Source: an uncultured Prevotella sp. (lineage in GTDB: Bacteria; Bacteroidota; Bacteroidia; Bacteroidales; Bacteroidaceae). From it: a DNA stretch of 64,000 nucleotides. Of the stretch, positions 51,519-60,679 are shown in pieces; position 1 is the first letter of the stretch; each line of letters starts with the position of its first letter. A program made the position numbers and the translations under genes. The stretch is from positions 1 through 64,000 of the forward strand of contig CAKPYB010000009.1 in NCBI GenBank assembly GCA_934202525.1. The letters run 5' to 3'. The notes beneath the pieces are model-generated. The model saw nothing but the letters and a program-made list of their open reading frames with translations. It did not search any database and was not told the DNA's origin.

Positions 51519-54500
51519 TTAGAATGTATACTTCAAACCAACCTGGCCACGCCAGCGGCTGTAGTATGAGCTAGGATACTTGAGAGGCATATCTGATGGG
51601 TTAGCGAACTGGAATACACCATCCCCCTTGTACGTGATAGGAGAAATAATCTCGCTGTTATAACCACTACTGAAGGTACGGCCCCAATCCTTGTTCAGGA
51701 GGTTAGCCACGTTCATGATATCCAAAGTCAGTTCCAAAGCATGTACATACTTGCCTGTACGGATGCCAAACTTCTGACCGAAGTGGAAGTCGAAATGACT
51801 CTCGAATGGCAAGTTATCACCATAACGCTCGAAGTACTCACCACGATGATCCTTCACATAACGAGTAGTAGCAAGCCACTGCTTCAAATTAGCACGCTGC
51901 TGCTCAGCAGTATAAGCATCTGTACCCAAGAACTGCATTTGGTCTACCTGCGCATCTGTAGGGATGAAAATCAAGTCATTACTTGTACCATTATCTCCGT
52001 TGACATCTCCACTATAAACGAGAGAGTAAGGAGAACCGCTTTGACCCTGGTAGATAAGACCTACTGTAGTGGTAAACAACTTGTTGGTTCCCCAGTTGAA
52101 GTGATAGAAAGCAGAAGCCTTCACTGTATGAGGCACATTATAACCACTATTAGCCAATTCTGGGTTGTTTGAGAAGCGATAAGTATGAGTATTACGCCAG
52201 TTGCTCTGAGCAACAGATGAGGTCATACTGCTTACAGACTCTGAGTGAGTGAATGTATAAGATGCATTCAGATCAAGACCGAACGCAAAGTGCTTAGCTG
52301 CAGACAAAGACAAGCTGTAGCTGTAGCCCTTGCTGGTATTATACATTGCATAGATGTTGGTAAACGACTTAGCATCTGCTACCTTGGTATAAAGAGGACG
52401 GTTATCCCAGTTCATGTAAGAGGTCTGAGACAAGGTCTTACCCGACTCCTCATAAGCCAAGTTCTTGTAATAAACATCATTCAGACTCTTGCTGAAGATA
52501 CCCTCAGCAGTCCAGTCGATACCCAGGAGATTGAAATCAAAACCAAGGTTAACACGCATGGTCTGAGTAAACTTGAAGTCCTTATCAAATACATTGATTT
52601 CCTGACTACCCGTAGCCTTCAGATTATCTGCATTCAGAGTCTGCTTGTTAGGATCCATGATGAGCTGCACAGCAGAATTATTTTTTGCAGAGTAAGAAGA
52701 TGTCTGCACACCAGTATTCGTAAAGTTGTTGCTCAACCAGACGAAAGGAATACGACCAGTGAATACACCGATACCTCCACGAAGGATATATTTGCGGTTC
52801 TTCTCAATGTCCCAACGGAAACCTACACGAGGGCTCCACATAGGCGTACTGGAAAGTTTCTGATTGGTCTTGAAACCATATCCCTTAGCTGCTGCCCACT
52901 CATTGAATTTAGCATTCTCGGCTGGAGTATCAAAGAACAGAGGCATATCCATACGGAGACCATAGGTAAGCTGGAAACTGTCAGTTACATCCCACTTGTC
53001 CTGTACATAGAAGCCCAGCTGAGCTGCACTAAACTCAGGTGCCCATCGAGGATTACCGGTCACCTCAACATTAGCCTGCTTGAAGTAGAAGTTCTTGATA
53101 TACTTACCATCACCTCCCAAGCCATCAGCTCCACAACCATTGTAATAATTCAGGAAATCGTCTGGAGTATCAAAATAATAGCATCCATAGAGATTCTGGA
53201 TGAAGAGATTAGAGAACTTATAAAGCTCGTTATGTGTACCGAATGTCAGCGTATGATTACCCTTGAACCATGTAAAGTTATCTTCGAGCGTATAGATATC
53301 CTGATTCAATCCATTAGCCATAGAAGAATATTCATTACCGATATTCACGGTACCATTTCCTACCTTGTAAATAGTGATAGATGGAGCTGGCTGACCAGAA
53401 GTACGCGCATCACGAACACGAACATAAGATACACGTGCCTCATTGCTCAGATTTGGTGAGATGCGGCTCTGCAACTCTGCTGCGAAAGAATGAGTCTTAG
53501 ATTTGAAATCATACAAGTGGTCGGTAGTATTCAATGTGGCAATACCACCCAGACCAAGCGTCTGCTTGGCATCAACATAACTCCAACGAACAGAGAACTT
53601 GTTGAACTCGTTGATGTTCCAATCCAACTTCAAACCAACTTTCTGGCTCTTCACGTTCTTATCCTTATCTGCCCATGAAGTTGCATAATCATAACCCTGA
53701 CGGTTAGCCAAGTCGTAAATCTTAGACATCAGGTTTTTAGCCAGATCTGAATCAAACTTAACATCTGGAGAATCGATGGTATACTGAGTTGGGTACGACT
53801 TTTCTGAATTCTCATAGTTTGCGAAGAAGAAGAGTTTGTTCTTGATGATTGGACCACCGAGCGTAAATCCGAACAAAGTTTCCTTCTCATCATCATAAGG
53901 CTGAGCATAGGTACCATCCATATTCTTATAATGGCGACCTACCAAATCCTGGTTGTTACCATAGAAATAGCCACTACCATGGAATTCATTGGTACCACTC
54001 TTGGTTACTGCGTTGATGGCACCACCGGTAAAACCACCCTGGCGAACATCGAAAGGAGCGATATTTACCTGAATCTGGTCAATAGTCTCCATAGAAACAG
54101 GCTGAGATCCTGCCTGACCACCATTACTGCCATTAGCAGTAAGACCGAACACGTCGTTATTCATCACACCATCAATCTGGAATGAATTATAACGGTTGTT
54201 CATACCTGCAAATGACATAGAACCAGACTGTCCGTTTGTAGTAAGCTGTGGATTCAGGCGAGCCACGTCCGCAATACTGTGCGAGATAGAAGGCATATCA
54301 GCTATCTGCTGAGCATTGATACTCATGGCCGCACCGGTCTTCGTACCATTCAGACCAGCCTTACCTGAAACAACAACCTCCTGAAGTTGCTTGGCATCTT
54401 CCTGAAGAGAGCAAGAGAGATTCTGGCTTTCACCCAAGTTCAGACTGACATTGTTGAAAACCTTGTCCTTATATCCGATATAAGAGATACTTACCTTGTA

Positions 54501-54725
54501 AGGACCACCTGGACGCATACCCTGAATAGTATAGCGACCATCTACATTTGTTACAGCACGATACATAGTACCAGATGGCTGGTGTGTAGCAGTAACCGTA
54601 GCCCCAATAACGGTTTCGCCATTGGAAGAAATTTTACCACTAATGCCCGAAGTGGTAATCTGAGCCATTGCCGAAGTCACCACGAAGGCGAGCAAAGCCA
54701 GAAGTAGTTGCAATCTTTTCTGCAT
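51519..54725 (-). CDS. Oar-like TonB-dependent receptor (copy A)
   Basis: About 1068 residues from ATG 54725 (MQKRLQLLLALLAF...); an extra upstream ATG at 54770 precedes the signal peptide. After the signal comes a carboxypeptidase-regulatory-like Ig domain (SGISGKISSNGETVIGATVTA, about 25-110), a plug domain (about 120-240; SFAGMNNRYNSFQIDGV, GGFTGGAINAVTKSGTNEF) and a large barrel ending in KYTF. There is no SusD partner, and the Oar-type arrangement differs from SusC. Ligand unknown. It is paralogous to the next upstream gene. Confidence 0.88.
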   Translation of the reverse strand: MQKRLQLLLALLAFVVTSAMAQITTSGISGKISSNGETVIGATVTATHQPSGTMYRAVTNVDGRYTIQGMRPGGPYKVSISYIGYKDKVFNNVSLNLGESQNLSCSLQEDAKQLQEVVVSGKAGLNGTKTGAAMSINAQQIADMPSISHSIADVARLNPQLTTNGQSGSMSFAGMNNRYNSFQIDGVMNNDVFGLTANGSNGGQAGSQPVSMETIDQIQVNIAPFDVRQGGFTGGAINAVTKSGTNEFHGSGYFYGNNQDLVGRHYKNMDGTYAQPYDDEKETLFGFTLGGPIIKNKLFFFANYENSEKSYPTQYTIDSPDVKFDSDLAKNLMSKIYDLANRQGYDYATSWADKDKNVKSQKVGLKLDWNINEFNKFSVRWSYVDAKQTLGLGGIATLNTTDHLYDFKSKTHSFAAELQSRISPNLSNEARVSYVRVRDARTSGQPAPSITIYKVGNGTVNIGNEYSSMANGLNQDIYTLEDNFTWFKGNHTLTFGTHNELYKFSNLFIQNLYGCYYFDTPDDFLNYYNGCGADGLGGDGKYIKNFYFKQANVEVTGNPRWAPEFSAAQLGFYVQDKWDVTDSFQLTYGLRMDMPLFFDTPAENAKFNEWAAAKGYGFKTNQKLSSTPMWSPRVGFRWDIEKNRKYILRGGIGVFTGRIPFVWLSNNFTNTGVQTSSYSAKNNSAVQLIMDPNKQTLNADNLKATGSQEINVFDKDFKFTQTMRVNLGFDFNLLGIDWTAEGIFSKSLNDVYYKNLAYEESGKTLSQTSYMNWDNRPLYTKVADAKSFTNIYAMYNTSKGYSYSLSLSAAKHFAFGLDLNASYTFTHSESVSSMTSSVAQSNWRNTHTYRFSNNPELANSGYNVPHTVKASAFYHFNWGTNKLFTTTVGLIYQGQSGSPYSLVYSGDVNGDNGTSNDLIFIPTDAQVDQMQFLGTDAYTAEQQRANLKQWLATTRYVKDHRGEYFERYGDNLPFESHFDFHFGQKFGIRTGKYVHALELTLDIMNVANLLNKDWGRTFSSGYNSEIISPITYKGDGVFQFANPSDMPLKYPSSYYSRWRGQVGLKYTF

Positions 54726-54812
54726 ATTGTTTAGATTCTTTTGTGAATAAATAAAGAGAGAACTGCCCACCTCGTACCATGAGCTTCCCCCCTCCTAAAA
54801 CTGATTTTGCTG

Positions 54813-54820
54813 CAAATATA
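54813..54820 (-). promoter_or_regulatory. -7 box (TATATTTG) for TonB receptor copy A
   Basis: CAAATATA on the plus strand, about 88 bp before the start. Confidence 0.5.
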
Positions 54821-54892
54821 ACTAAAACTTTTGAAATGGCAAGCGAAAAACAGAGAAATATGATGTTTTATACCAAAAATATGCAAATAAAC

Positions 54893-54933
54893 GAAAAAAA
54901 AGATGCACTTCCCTCGAAAAAGAGAAGTGCATC
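54893..54933 (-). terminator. Terminator after TonB receptor copy B
   Basis: GATGCACTTC / GAAGTGCATC, 10-bp stem, followed on the minus strand by a T-run. It separates the two receptor genes into independent units. Confidence 0.85.
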
Positions 54934-54999
54934 GGAATGATATTATACTAATGTATAGTACGATAGTCTACACAGATTCTGATTTCCAAAACTCACCCA

Positions 55000-57900
55000 T
55001 TAGTTGAAGATGTAACGGATAGAGAACTGGATAGAATAGGTAGAGTTGAAGCTTGTGTAGTTGGTGTATGTCTTAGACAATACATCCTTACCATTCTTCT
55101 GGAACTGGTAAGCATTCTTCGTAGCGTCATACTTCAAGAGAGACATGTTGTTGACAGTCTTGTAAAGACCCCAGCTGCTGTTGAGCAAGTTGGCAAGGTT
55201 CTTGATATCTACACCAAACTGAAGAGTATTCTTCTGACCTGCTACGTTGAGATAGAAGTTCTGGTTGAACTTGAAGTCCAACTGATGATGCCAAGGCATT
55301 ACAGCACCACCACGCTCAGCATACTCACCCTTGTGATTCTTCAAGTAATCATCCTGGTTGATGTAGTTCCAGAAGTCATTCTTCTGTGCTTCAGCAGTAT
55401 AGCCACCATAGTCAACGAATGTCCACTTGTCGAGAGCCTCTCTAGACTCTGGGATGAAGATGAGGTTGTTAGAACCATAGTCACCAACAACGTTGCTAGT
55501 CATTGTGTATGAGTAGCGTGTGCAGCTATAGCCACCTGCATAACCTATGTTCATGCCCTCGTAGATAAGACCTACCTCAGAACCGAAGTGCTTAGCATAG
55601 TCCTTCTTGTAAGAAGCAGAGATGAGCAAACGGTTAGGAGCTACGTATGTACCATAACCCAACTCCTTATCATTGTTACCGTTGATAGAGTAACGGTTGT
55701 TATAGTATGCAGAAGAAACCTGGTCGCCTATACCATCACCGTAAGACTTAGCCTTAGAATAGGTGTAAGAAGCAGAGAGGTTCAAACCAAATGCAAACTT
55801 CTTAGCCAAAGATGCGGTGATAGAATAGTAGTAAGCCTTGTTACCTGCATTGGTAATTAAGTAAGGATTAATCTTTGACTTTGTATTGCTAGAGAAAGAC
55901 TTACGAATATCACCAGAGTTAGCTAATTCTATCTTCTTTTCACCATCCCAATAACGATCCACATTGACAACTGTAGCTGGGTTGAAGTCGCGGCTATAGA
56001 TACCCTCCAAAGAGAAGTCGATATCATAAGGCAACTTAGCATCCAATGCCAAAGAAGTCTTCCATGTAGCATTCATCTTCAACTTCTTGTCGATGATGGT
56101 AGGAAATTCAGGAGCAGCAGCTTCATCACGATTGACAGCCAAGCCCAACTCCTGGAGTCTCTTAACCTGATCATCACGGTTTACATAGAACTTATCCATC
56201 ACGTAATCTGCGACAGAATTTGCTTTTTTAGGATAGAAATATGTATACTGACCGCAACCAGCGTTACCTACAGCAGATACGAGCCATACAAATGGCAAAC
56301 GACCGACGAAATAACCTGTACCACCACGGAGTACAAGCTTGTGATTGCCAAGGATATCCCAGTTGAAACCTACACGAGGAGAAACAGTTAATGGAGCATC
56401 TGGCAACTGGTCTGTGGTATACTTGTTCATATTGCCATTATTGTCTTTCCACTCCAATGCAGCAAAATTCTTATTGTAGTTGTTCTCCAACTCTGGGTAG
56501 ATAGGCAACTCGAAGCGCAAACCTGCTGTCAAGCGGAAACGCTCAGAGAAGTTTACCTGATCCTGAATATAAGCAGAGAACTGCTGATACTTCATAGTAG
56601 CCTTAAACTGACCGCTGCCATCCATAGGGAATGTTACACCATAAGCAGATGGAGCACCGCCAGCCATAAATGCCTCTGGAGAATCGTATACATAGTAACC
56701 AGCAGAAGCGGCACCGAAGCCGTTCACTGCCTTATTGGTCTCAAACTGAACACCAGCAGTGAAATTCTGGATGCCCATAGTCCAAGAAGCCTCATCAGTA
56801 GCTACGAATGTCTTTACCTGACGGAGGTTGCCCTCTGTAAATGGATCAGGACCAAAGCCCATATAATAAGCACCATCCTTCAAGATATCCACAGTAGGGA
56901 ATATACCACCTACGTAAGAACGAGGCTCATCCTGATAAGAGTATGTCAAACGGAGCACGTTCTGAACGCCACCCCACTTAGAATTCCACTCACCAGCTAA
57001 AGAGGTAAAGTTCTTCACCTCATCATAACGAGAACTCTCGAAATAGAGACCAGCATTGGCTGTACGACCAGACTGGCTCTTGCCACCTGAGATAGAAACG
57101 CCATCAGATGTGCCACCAGGATAAATCACATAATCCTTGAATGGAGATGTAGAGTTAGATGGAGTTTTAGAATCCTTCTCGTGGCTCTTAGAGAAACGCA
57201 AGTTGATCTTGTTGTTCTCATTGATGTTCCAGTCGATACGAGCCAAGAACTTATAAGAAGGAGTATCGAGAGAATAACCCTGATAGCGACCTGGGTTATA
57301 ATTGTATTTATTCTGAAGGAATGAGAGCATATTGTCCATATCGCTCACCAATGGACGGTGAACGGTACCATTAGAAGGACTCCACTCATCAGAAGTGCTG
57401 AGACGAGCTGTACCAGAAGGACCAGCAGAGATGTTGCTCTGATACTCACCATTGGCAAAGAAGAACAACTTATCCTTGATGATAGGACCACCGAAGCTGG
57501 CACCCCATGTAGTAGAATGAGACTGGAGACGATTCAACTCATAATCGCTTACCTTGTTACCACGCAAGTGAGAGTTGGTAGTGTACATATAAGCTGTACC
57601 CTTGAAATCATTGGTACCGCTCTTGGTTACGGCACTGATAGCACCGCCTGTAAATCCACTCAAACGAACATCGTATGGAGATGAAGATACTGAAATCTGA
57701 TCTAATGCATCGAGAGAGATTGGTGAGCCGCTACCTGGCAGGTTACCACCAATACCGAAAGCGTTGTTGAACGCTGCACCATCCACAGTAACGTAAGACT
57801 GACGGTAGTTACCACCACCTACAGAGAAACCGCTACCTACGTTGGCACCCTGTGGAGTCAACTTCAAGAGGTCGTTCATGCTACGGGATACGGTAGGAAC

Positions 57901-58335
57901 AACCTCTATTTGGTCGGCATTAATACTTGTTGTTGCACCAGCACGGTCGGTGCGCATGTTGTTGTTACGATTGGCTACAACTACCACGTCTTCCAACTGA
58001 GCTGCATCTTCAGCCAAAGTCTCATTCAAGACTGTATTCTGACCAAGAGAAAGAGAAATGCCCTTTACCTGCTTGTTCTTGTAACCCACGTAGGTTACTT
58101 CCAAAACATAAGGTCCACCCGGGCGCATACCCTGAATAGAATAACGACCATCGATGTTGGTCACTGCACGATAGACTGTACCAGAAGGTTGGTGAACAAT
58201 CTTGATTGTAGCGCCTATGACGTCTTCGCCATTAGCTGTAATTTTACCACTAACGCTAGATGTGGTAATCTGCGCCATGGCTGTGGTTACCATAAAGGCC
58301 AGCAAAGCCACTAATAAATGCAATCTTTTCTGCAT
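55000..58335 (-). CDS. Oar-like TonB-dependent receptor (copy B)
   Basis: 1111 residues. The signal peptide and first domain are almost the same as in copy A (MQKRLHLLVALLAF; SSVSGKITANGEDVIGATIKI; RAVTNIDGRYSIQGMRPGGPY). The plug has YRQSYVTVDGAAFNNAFG and LSGFTGGAISAVTKSGTNDF. The barrel diverges strongly and ends in IRYIFN. Tandem duplication followed by divergence of the extracellular loops suggests different ligands or immune/phage escape. No SusD or hydrolase genes adjoin. Confidence 0.88.
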   Translation of the reverse strand: MQKRLHLLVALLAFMVTTAMAQITTSSVSGKITANGEDVIGATIKIVHQPSGTVYRAVTNIDGRYSIQGMRPGGPYVLEVTYVGYKNKQVKGISLSLGQNTVLNETLAEDAAQLEDVVVVANRNNNMRTDRAGATTSINADQIEVVPTVSRSMNDLLKLTPQGANVGSGFSVGGGNYRQSYVTVDGAAFNNAFGIGGNLPGSGSPISLDALDQISVSSSPYDVRLSGFTGGAISAVTKSGTNDFKGTAYMYTTNSHLRGNKVSDYELNRLQSHSTTWGASFGGPIIKDKLFFFANGEYQSNISAGPSGTARLSTSDEWSPSNGTVHRPLVSDMDNMLSFLQNKYNYNPGRYQGYSLDTPSYKFLARIDWNINENNKINLRFSKSHEKDSKTPSNSTSPFKDYVIYPGGTSDGVSISGGKSQSGRTANAGLYFESSRYDEVKNFTSLAGEWNSKWGGVQNVLRLTYSYQDEPRSYVGGIFPTVDILKDGAYYMGFGPDPFTEGNLRQVKTFVATDEASWTMGIQNFTAGVQFETNKAVNGFGAASAGYYVYDSPEAFMAGGAPSAYGVTFPMDGSGQFKATMKYQQFSAYIQDQVNFSERFRLTAGLRFELPIYPELENNYNKNFAALEWKDNNGNMNKYTTDQLPDAPLTVSPRVGFNWDILGNHKLVLRGGTGYFVGRLPFVWLVSAVGNAGCGQYTYFYPKKANSVADYVMDKFYVNRDDQVKRLQELGLAVNRDEAAAPEFPTIIDKKLKMNATWKTSLALDAKLPYDIDFSLEGIYSRDFNPATVVNVDRYWDGEKKIELANSGDIRKSFSSNTKSKINPYLITNAGNKAYYYSITASLAKKFAFGLNLSASYTYSKAKSYGDGIGDQVSSAYYNNRYSINGNNDKELGYGTYVAPNRLLISASYKKDYAKHFGSEVGLIYEGMNIGYAGGYSCTRYSYTMTSNVVGDYGSNNLIFIPESREALDKWTFVDYGGYTAEAQKNDFWNYINQDDYLKNHKGEYAERGGAVMPWHHQLDFKFNQNFYLNVAGQKNTLQFGVDIKNLANLLNSSWGLYKTVNNMSLLKYDATKNAYQFQKNGKDVLSKTYTNYTSFNSTYSIQFSIRYIFN

Positions 58336-58400
58336 ACCTTTTATTATATAAAATTATTAAAACTTGGGGATATAACCCCCTCTTATATTGTTATCGTTTG

Positions 58401-58408
58401 CAAAATTA
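58401..58408 (-). promoter_or_regulatory. -7 box (TAATTTTG) for TonB receptor copy B
   Basis: CAAAATTA on the plus strand, about 66 bp before the start. No -33 match at the usual spacing. Confidence 0.45.
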
Positions 58409-58469
58409 ATAAAAAAATCTCTTTTAATTGTTACAAAAGCATGAAAAATAGTGTTTTATAACATAAAAA

Positions 58470-58499
58470 AAATCTGCGTTAAGCAAATAACGCAGATTT
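58470..58499 (-). terminator. Terminator after the ABC transporter genes
   Basis: AAATCTGCGTTA / TAACGCAGATTT, 12-bp perfect stem, 6-nt loop, T-run on the minus strand. Confidence 0.88.
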
Positions 58500-58571
58500 C
58501 CTTTAATTTGTTATTTATAACGGGGGTTTGCTTATAGTTTTTTTTTCGGGGGTAAAAGCGGGGGACTGATC

Positions 58572-58610
58572 TTCGAGGACAGGCGATGGAATCGCCTGGA
58601 ACGGAGGCTG
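58572..58610. repeat. Short palindromic repeat (GCGATGGAATCGC type), copy 1
   Basis: AGGCGATGGAATCGCCTGGAACGGAGGCT contains the palindrome AGGCGAtggaaTCGCCT. A related copy with AGCGATGGAATCGCT and GGAACGGGGGCT lies at 60569-60602, at the other end of the ABC genes. The rest of 58500-58672 has no gene. Confidence 0.65.
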
Positions 58611-58674
58611 GGCTCACTTACGGGCTGGCTTTACCCCTACTGCTGGCTTTAAGAGCGAGGCTGGCTGGGCGCCC

Positions 58675-59874
58675 CTACTCCTTTCGCTGCCAGATGCTCA
58701 TTACCTTGCGACGGATGGCTACGATGTTCAGGATAGAAACTATCAGGAACAGAAGCAGACCTAGAGCGATGGCTGGAAGCATGGTGCCCTCGTCGATATC
58801 AGGGAAGAGGGTTTCGATGAAGCCCATGTAGTAATCGCGAAGGAAGAAGAGGATGATCCAGGCGATGATGAGTACCACGATATTCAGCGCAATGGTGAGC
58901 ACCTGATATGGTTTTGCTACATTGTTCGGACTGTAACCTATCAGAAGAAGGTTCTCCAACTTAGAAGAATTCTTCTGAACCAGCAGATAGATGCTGAGCA
59001 TCAGAATATAGAAACTCAAGACAGAGATAACCAAACCGATAATCATCACCATCGATACCATCATGCGGAGGAAATAGGTAGTCTTCTCTGCATCCAGCTT
59101 ATCTGTCTCTACCTCATAACCATTATCATCCAGGTATTTGGTGATATTCTCATCTCCAGGATTGCCCACCTCCACAATCAGACGGTTAGGATCGCTCTTC
59201 TGGTTTGGCGCAAATTCCTGATTGCTCCAGTCCATGAATGCCTGAGGAACGAGGATGGTGTTGAGTCGCGAAGAGAAACCGATAACCTTTCCCTTGAACT
59301 GCTCTTTCTTGCCGCCAGCCTGAATCTGGATATTGAAATCGATCATGCCCATCAGTCCATCGCTGATTTTAGGGAGCGAATGACTCTGGGCGAAACCGAA
59401 GTTATACATATTAATATAGGTACGCGGGAGGATGATTGGCACCTCCTGAGTTCCCGGTGTATATTTCCAGTCCTTGAGCGGCACATCAACAAAACCGTCA
59501 GGCACACTCTCGAAGAAGAGTTCGCTGTTCAGAACGTTCACGCCGTTTACACCCATCTGGGCATCAACCTTATATTCAGTAGAGGTGAATTTTCCTATCT
59601 TCTTTACAAACTTCTGACCACCGATTTCATCTATTTCTGAACCCGAGAAGGTATTGGAACGGCCACTGATGGTATTTCCCATACCTATCTTCTTGCTCAT
59701 GATGAGGTAGTCGGCTTTCATGAAACTGTCTTGCTGAGTGAAGACAGGCAGCACGTCTTTATAAAACTGAAAGCCGAAAAGAACGATGAGCATACCGAAG
59801 AGATTGGCGAAGGCAAAGCCCGCAAACTGAGGTATACTGATATGCTGACGCAATAATTTCCAAACCAAATTCAT
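58675..59874 (-). CDS. FtsX-like ABC transporter permease
   Basis: 399 residues. An N-terminal helix (about 20-40), a periplasmic domain (about 45-265) and three C-terminal helices (about 270-298, 325-348, 365-390), with the coupling-helix region KLENLLLIGYSPNNVAKPY. Typical MacB/FtsX layout. Its start overlaps the ATPase stop by 4 bp, so the pair is one transporter. Substrate unknown; lipoprotein or peptide efflux or cell-envelope signalling are possible. Confidence 0.85.
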   Translation of the reverse strand: MNLVWKLLRQHISIPQFAGFAFANLFGMLIVLFGFQFYKDVLPVFTQQDSFMKADYLIMSKKIGMGNTISGRSNTFSGSEIDEIGGQKFVKKIGKFTSTEYKVDAQMGVNGVNVLNSELFFESVPDGFVDVPLKDWKYTPGTQEVPIILPRTYINMYNFGFAQSHSLPKISDGLMGMIDFNIQIQAGGKKEQFKGKVIGFSSRLNTILVPQAFMDWSNQEFAPNQKSDPNRLIVEVGNPGDENITKYLDDNGYEVETDKLDAEKTTYFLRMMVSMVMIIGLVISVLSFYILMLSIYLLVQKNSSKLENLLLIGYSPNNVAKPYQVLTIALNIVVLIIAWIILFFLRDYYMGFIETLFPDIDEGTMLPAIALGLLLFLIVSILNIVAIRRKVMSIWQRKE

Positions 59875-60515
59875 AATCTAAATATATGTTCATAGTTTAA
59901 GTCCATGTGCTTACCGATACTGGTTACGATGACGCCAGCCCCCTGCTCCTTCGCTTCGGTCATCATGATATCTGCCATGATGCGCGAATTGTTGTCGTCG
60001 AGGTGACTGATAGGCTCATCAGCCAGAATGAAGTCAAAAGGCTGACAGAGCGCACGCATCATTGCCACACGCTGCTGCTGTCCGAACGACATTCTGCCGA
60101 TTTTGGCATCTACCTTATCAGCAATACCGAGCATATCAAACCATTTAAGAATCTGCTCACGCGTCTTGAATCCGGTTATCTTGTTTTTGATTTCTACATT
60201 CTCCAGGGCAGTAAGCTCAGGGAAGAGACGGAGTTCCTGAAAGAGATGGCTGATGTGACGCTTGCGCATCTCTACCCAATCTTTCACCTTATAGTTGGCG
60301 GTAACATCATTGTCGAACATCACGCTTCCGCTGTAGTCGTGACGATAGCCGAGCACATAGCTGCAGAAAGTACTCTTTCCGCTGCCACTCTCTGCCTCGA
60401 TAAGATAAAGATGACCTTTCTCGAAGGTAACATCCTGCTTCCATATCTCCGAATTCAGGTCATTGCGCTGGGCGAAGACCTGCGGGAGAACGGAATGAAG
60501 CTGAATCTTTTCCAC
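59871..60515 (-). CDS. ABC transporter ATP-binding protein
   Basis: 214 residues. Walker A ESGSGKST (42-49), the signature is divergent (MSFGQQQRVAM), Walker B FILADEPISHLDD. It resembles LolD/MacB-type ATPases and pairs with the FtsX-like permease that overlaps its stop. It is preceded by a repeat-rich gap, and no promoter was clearly seen. Confidence 0.92.
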   Translation of the reverse strand: MEKIQLHSVLPQVFAQRNDLNSEIWKQDVTFEKGHLYLIEAESGSGKSTFCSYVLGYRHDYSGSVMFDNDVTANYKVKDWVEMRKRHISHLFQELRLFPELTALENVEIKNKITGFKTREQILKWFDMLGIADKVDAKIGRMSFGQQQRVAMMRALCQPFDFILADEPISHLDDNNSRIMADIMMTEAKEQGAGVIVTSIGKHMDLNYEHIFRL

Positions 60516-60568
60516 TTTGTTCTTTTATTTAATGTTTTATCTTTTTTCCCTTTAAAATTAGGACTTGG

Positions 60569-60602
60569 GGGGACTAGCGATGGAATCGCTAGGAACGGGG
60601 GC
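60569..60602. repeat. Short palindromic repeat (GCGATGGAATCGC type), copy 2
   Basis: CTAGCGATGGAATCGCTAGGAACGGGGGCT; the palindrome CTAGCGA/TCGCTAG surrounds TGGAA. Related to 58572-58610. Confidence 0.65.
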
Positions 60603-60618
60603 TCAAGGGGGATAAGGT

Positions 60619-60679
60619 CTTTTTTACCTTTTTACCCTTTTACCTTTTTACCCTTTTACCTTTTTACCTTTTTACCTTT
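60619..60679. repeat. TTTTTACC(C) tandem repeat at the 3' end of the DUF4836 gene
   Basis: Seven TTTT-TACC or TTTTACCC units run through the gap and into the last codons of the DUF4836 gene (stop at 60664). A likely slippage site; it also gives the T-rich non-template strand expected downstream of a gene. Confidence 0.75.

Noticed and set aside
51519..58335. SusC/SusD polysaccharide-utilisation locus
   Set aside because: No SusD, glycoside hydrolase or hybrid regulator adjoins, and both receptors look Oar-like.
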